Positions 5,833 through 6,435 of a stretch of DNA of 6,435 nucleotides are shown here, in pieces. The stretch comes from Betaproteobacteria bacterium (GTDB lineage Bacteria > Pseudomonadota > Gammaproteobacteria > Burkholderiales > Usitatibacteraceae): NCBI GenBank assembly GCA_025362705.1, contig JANYFH010000078.1, positions 1-6,435 on the forward strand, given 5' to 3'. The notes under the pieces were generated by a model. That model had not been told where the DNA came from and did not search any database. It was given only the letters and a program-made list of their open reading frames with translations. A program made the translations under genes and the position numbers. The stretch's first letter is position 1, and each line of letters starts with the position of its first letter.

Positions 5833-5994
5833 GTGTATGAAAATACAGCAATTTGCACCGATTCTGCATCTCACTCTTACGAAGTTACATTAGGTTTGCT
5901 GCTTATCTGATTAATTATCAACGAAGTTTTCCACAGGCAAAATCTTTCGAGAAATATGCGCTAAGTACCTGACAAATAACGAAAAAACCTCTTG
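5833..5994. other. AT-rich intergenic stretch with one DnaA-box match
   Basis: No coding frame is convincing in this interval, which is noticeably AT-rich. TTTTCCACA at 5927-5935 fits the DnaA-box consensus TTWTNCACA, and a weaker look-alike, TTATCAACG, lies at 5915-5923. A single consensus match of this kind can occur by chance. The stretch leads into the terminator and mraZ promoter described separately. Confidence 0.4.
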
Positions 5995-6020
5995 AACCCG
6001 CTTGACTGCGGGTTTTTATT
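5995..6020 (+). terminator. Rho-independent terminator with TTGACT loop
   Basis: AACCCGC (5995-6001) pairs perfectly with GCGGGTT (6008-6014) around the six-base loop TTGACT, followed by TTTATTT. It would end plus-strand transcription reading out of the creatininase-family gene and insulate mraZ. Its loop is also the -35 element of the promoter at 6002-6030. Confidence 0.85.
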
Positions 6021-6030
6021 TGCCTATAGT
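6002..6030 (+). promoter_or_regulatory. Sigma-70-type promoter of mraZ and the dcw cluster
   Basis: TTGACT (6002-6007, 5/6 to consensus) and TATAGT (6025-6030, 5/6) are separated by an ideal 17 bp. Transcription should start near 6037, leaving a leader of about 85 nt before the mraZ GTG. The -35 is the loop of the terminator at 5995-6020, and the terminator's descending arm and T tract form the promoter spacer. The TGGA repeats for MraZ begin just after the predicted start site. Confidence 0.8.
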
Positions 6031-6038
6031 GTCCACAA

Positions 6039-6064
6039 GTGGAGAAAAGTGGAGTTTTCTGGAA
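6039..6064 (+). promoter_or_regulatory. Three MraZ-box-like direct repeats at 10-bp spacing
   Basis: TGGAG (6040-6044), TGGAG (6050-6054) and TGGAA (6060-6064) occur at exactly 10-bp intervals, so they lie on one face of the helix. The first two are preceded by AAG and AAAAG. In E. coli MraZ represses its own operon by binding TGGGN repeats separated by 5 nt; the spacing here is identical and the core is TGGA. The boxes directly follow the mraZ promoter, as expected for autoregulation. The first also forms a short inverted repeat, TCCAC-AA-GTGGA (6032-6043). Spacing and position are seen; MraZ binding is inferred. Confidence 0.72.
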
Positions 6065-6078
6065 ACCCCAGAAAATTC
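6052..6078 (+). repeat. Hairpin in the mraZ 5' leader
   Basis: TTTTCTGG (6055-6062) pairs exactly with CCAGAAAA (6068-6075) around AAACC. The stem extends to 11 bp (6052-6062 with 6068-6078) if one G-U pair is allowed. It has no T tract, so it is not a terminator. It contains the third TGGA repeat and overlaps the second, so DNA-level and RNA-level control may share the same bases. Confidence 0.55.
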
Positions 6079-6121
6079 AGCGACTTTTCATCCAAAAAAT
6101 AATCAGAGGGGTCCATCGAAA

Positions 6122-6435
6122 GTGTTTCAGGGTGCGTCAGAGCTGAGTCTGGATGTGAAGGGGCGCATGGCGGTGCCGGTGAAGCATCGCGAGCCCCTGT
6201 CGGCGCCAAGCGCGGGAAAGCTGGTGCTCACCGCGCATCCCGAAGGCTGCCTGCTCATGTACCCATTGCAGCACTGGGAGCCGATCCGCGATCGCGTGAT
6301 GACCTTCCCCAGCCTCGATCGCACCGCCAGCGTTTGGAAACGCTTATTGATTGGCTTCGCCGAAGATCATGTACTCGATACCAATGGTCGTGTGCTGATC
6401 TCGCCCGAGTTGCGCAAATACGCCGGCATCGAAAA
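6122..6435 (+). CDS. mraZ: MraZ transcriptional regulator of the division/cell wall cluster, 3'-truncated
   Basis: MraZ is a ring-forming DNA-binding repressor of the dcw operon, normally followed by rsmH, ftsL and ftsI. The frame runs off the right edge after 104 of about 140-150 residues. It opens with MFQGASELSLDVKGRMAVPVKHRE, the classic first AbrB-like half with its DxKGR signature. The second half follows with LDTNGRVLISPELRKYAGI, again containing DxxGR. The start is GTG at 6122, set by the invariant MFxG N-terminus; AGAGGGG (6105-6111) is a strong ribosome binding site 10 bases upstream. There is no sign of damage. The promoter, operator repeats and leader hairpin upstream suit an autoregulated gene. 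Confidence 0.96.
   Translation, partial: MFQGASELSLDVKGRMAVPVKHREPLSAPSAGKLVLTAHPEGCLLMYPLQHWEPIRDRVMTFPSLDRTASVWKRLLIGFAEDHVLDTNGRVLISPELRKYAGIE

Noticed and set aside
1..6435. CRISPR arrays, tRNA genes, insertion sequences or integrase genes
   Set aside because: No regularly spaced repeats, tRNA-like folds or transposase/integrase motifs were seen on either strand.

Overview
The window looks like chromosomal DNA of a betaproteobacterium. It is framed by three conserved housekeeping loci: a DUF3025 protein gene (entering from the left edge), the RNase P RNA gene rnpB, and, at the right edge, mraZ, normally the first gene of the division and cell wall (dcw) cluster. The RNase P RNA is the compact type that, from memory, resembles the Cupriavidus (Alcaligenes) RNA: P13/P14 are absent and P3 is a simple short hairpin. 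DUF3025 proteins are also typical of betaproteobacteria. No species can be named from this sequence alone.

Layout: 2-574 DUF3025 protein (5' end outside the window); 584-896 rnpB; 970-1512 a brnT-brnA type II toxin-antitoxin operon with a near-textbook promoter and a perfect 12+12 bp palindrome; 1538-1903 an unrecognised small gene; 1935-2554 a decayed segment in which the first ~66 codons of an RNase J-like metallo-beta-lactamase-fold gene are joined, out of frame, to the 3' part of an unrelated gene with an ELK...DTPLxAA segment; 2555-2762 no gene; 2763-4124 (minus strand) a secreted M28 zinc aminopeptidase; 4261-5031 an isocitrate lyase/PEP mutase superfamily enzyme; 5104-5832 a creatininase-family amidohydrolase; 5833-6121 a regulatory region; 6122-6435 mraZ (3' end outside the window).

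The block from about 900 to 5990 reads as accessory cargo between rnpB and mraZ: a toxin-antitoxin pair, an orphan gene, broken gene fragments and stand-alone catabolic or hydrolytic enzymes. The ICL/PEP mutase and creatininase-family genes lie on the same strand 72 bp apart and may be co-transcribed, with the peptidase divergent from them.

The tightest regulatory architecture is just before mraZ. A hairpin terminator has a six-base loop, TTGACT, that is also the -35 hexamer of a strong sigma-70-type promoter. Three TGGA repeats at exact 10-bp spacing follow (the expected layout of MraZ autoregulatory boxes), and the last two overlap a 5'-UTR hairpin. I found no convincing wholly new multi-gene system. 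The most useful leads are this terminator/promoter/operator overlap, the likely leaderless brnT with its operator running into the start codon, the unrecognised gene at 1538, and the chimeric remnant at 1935-2554.
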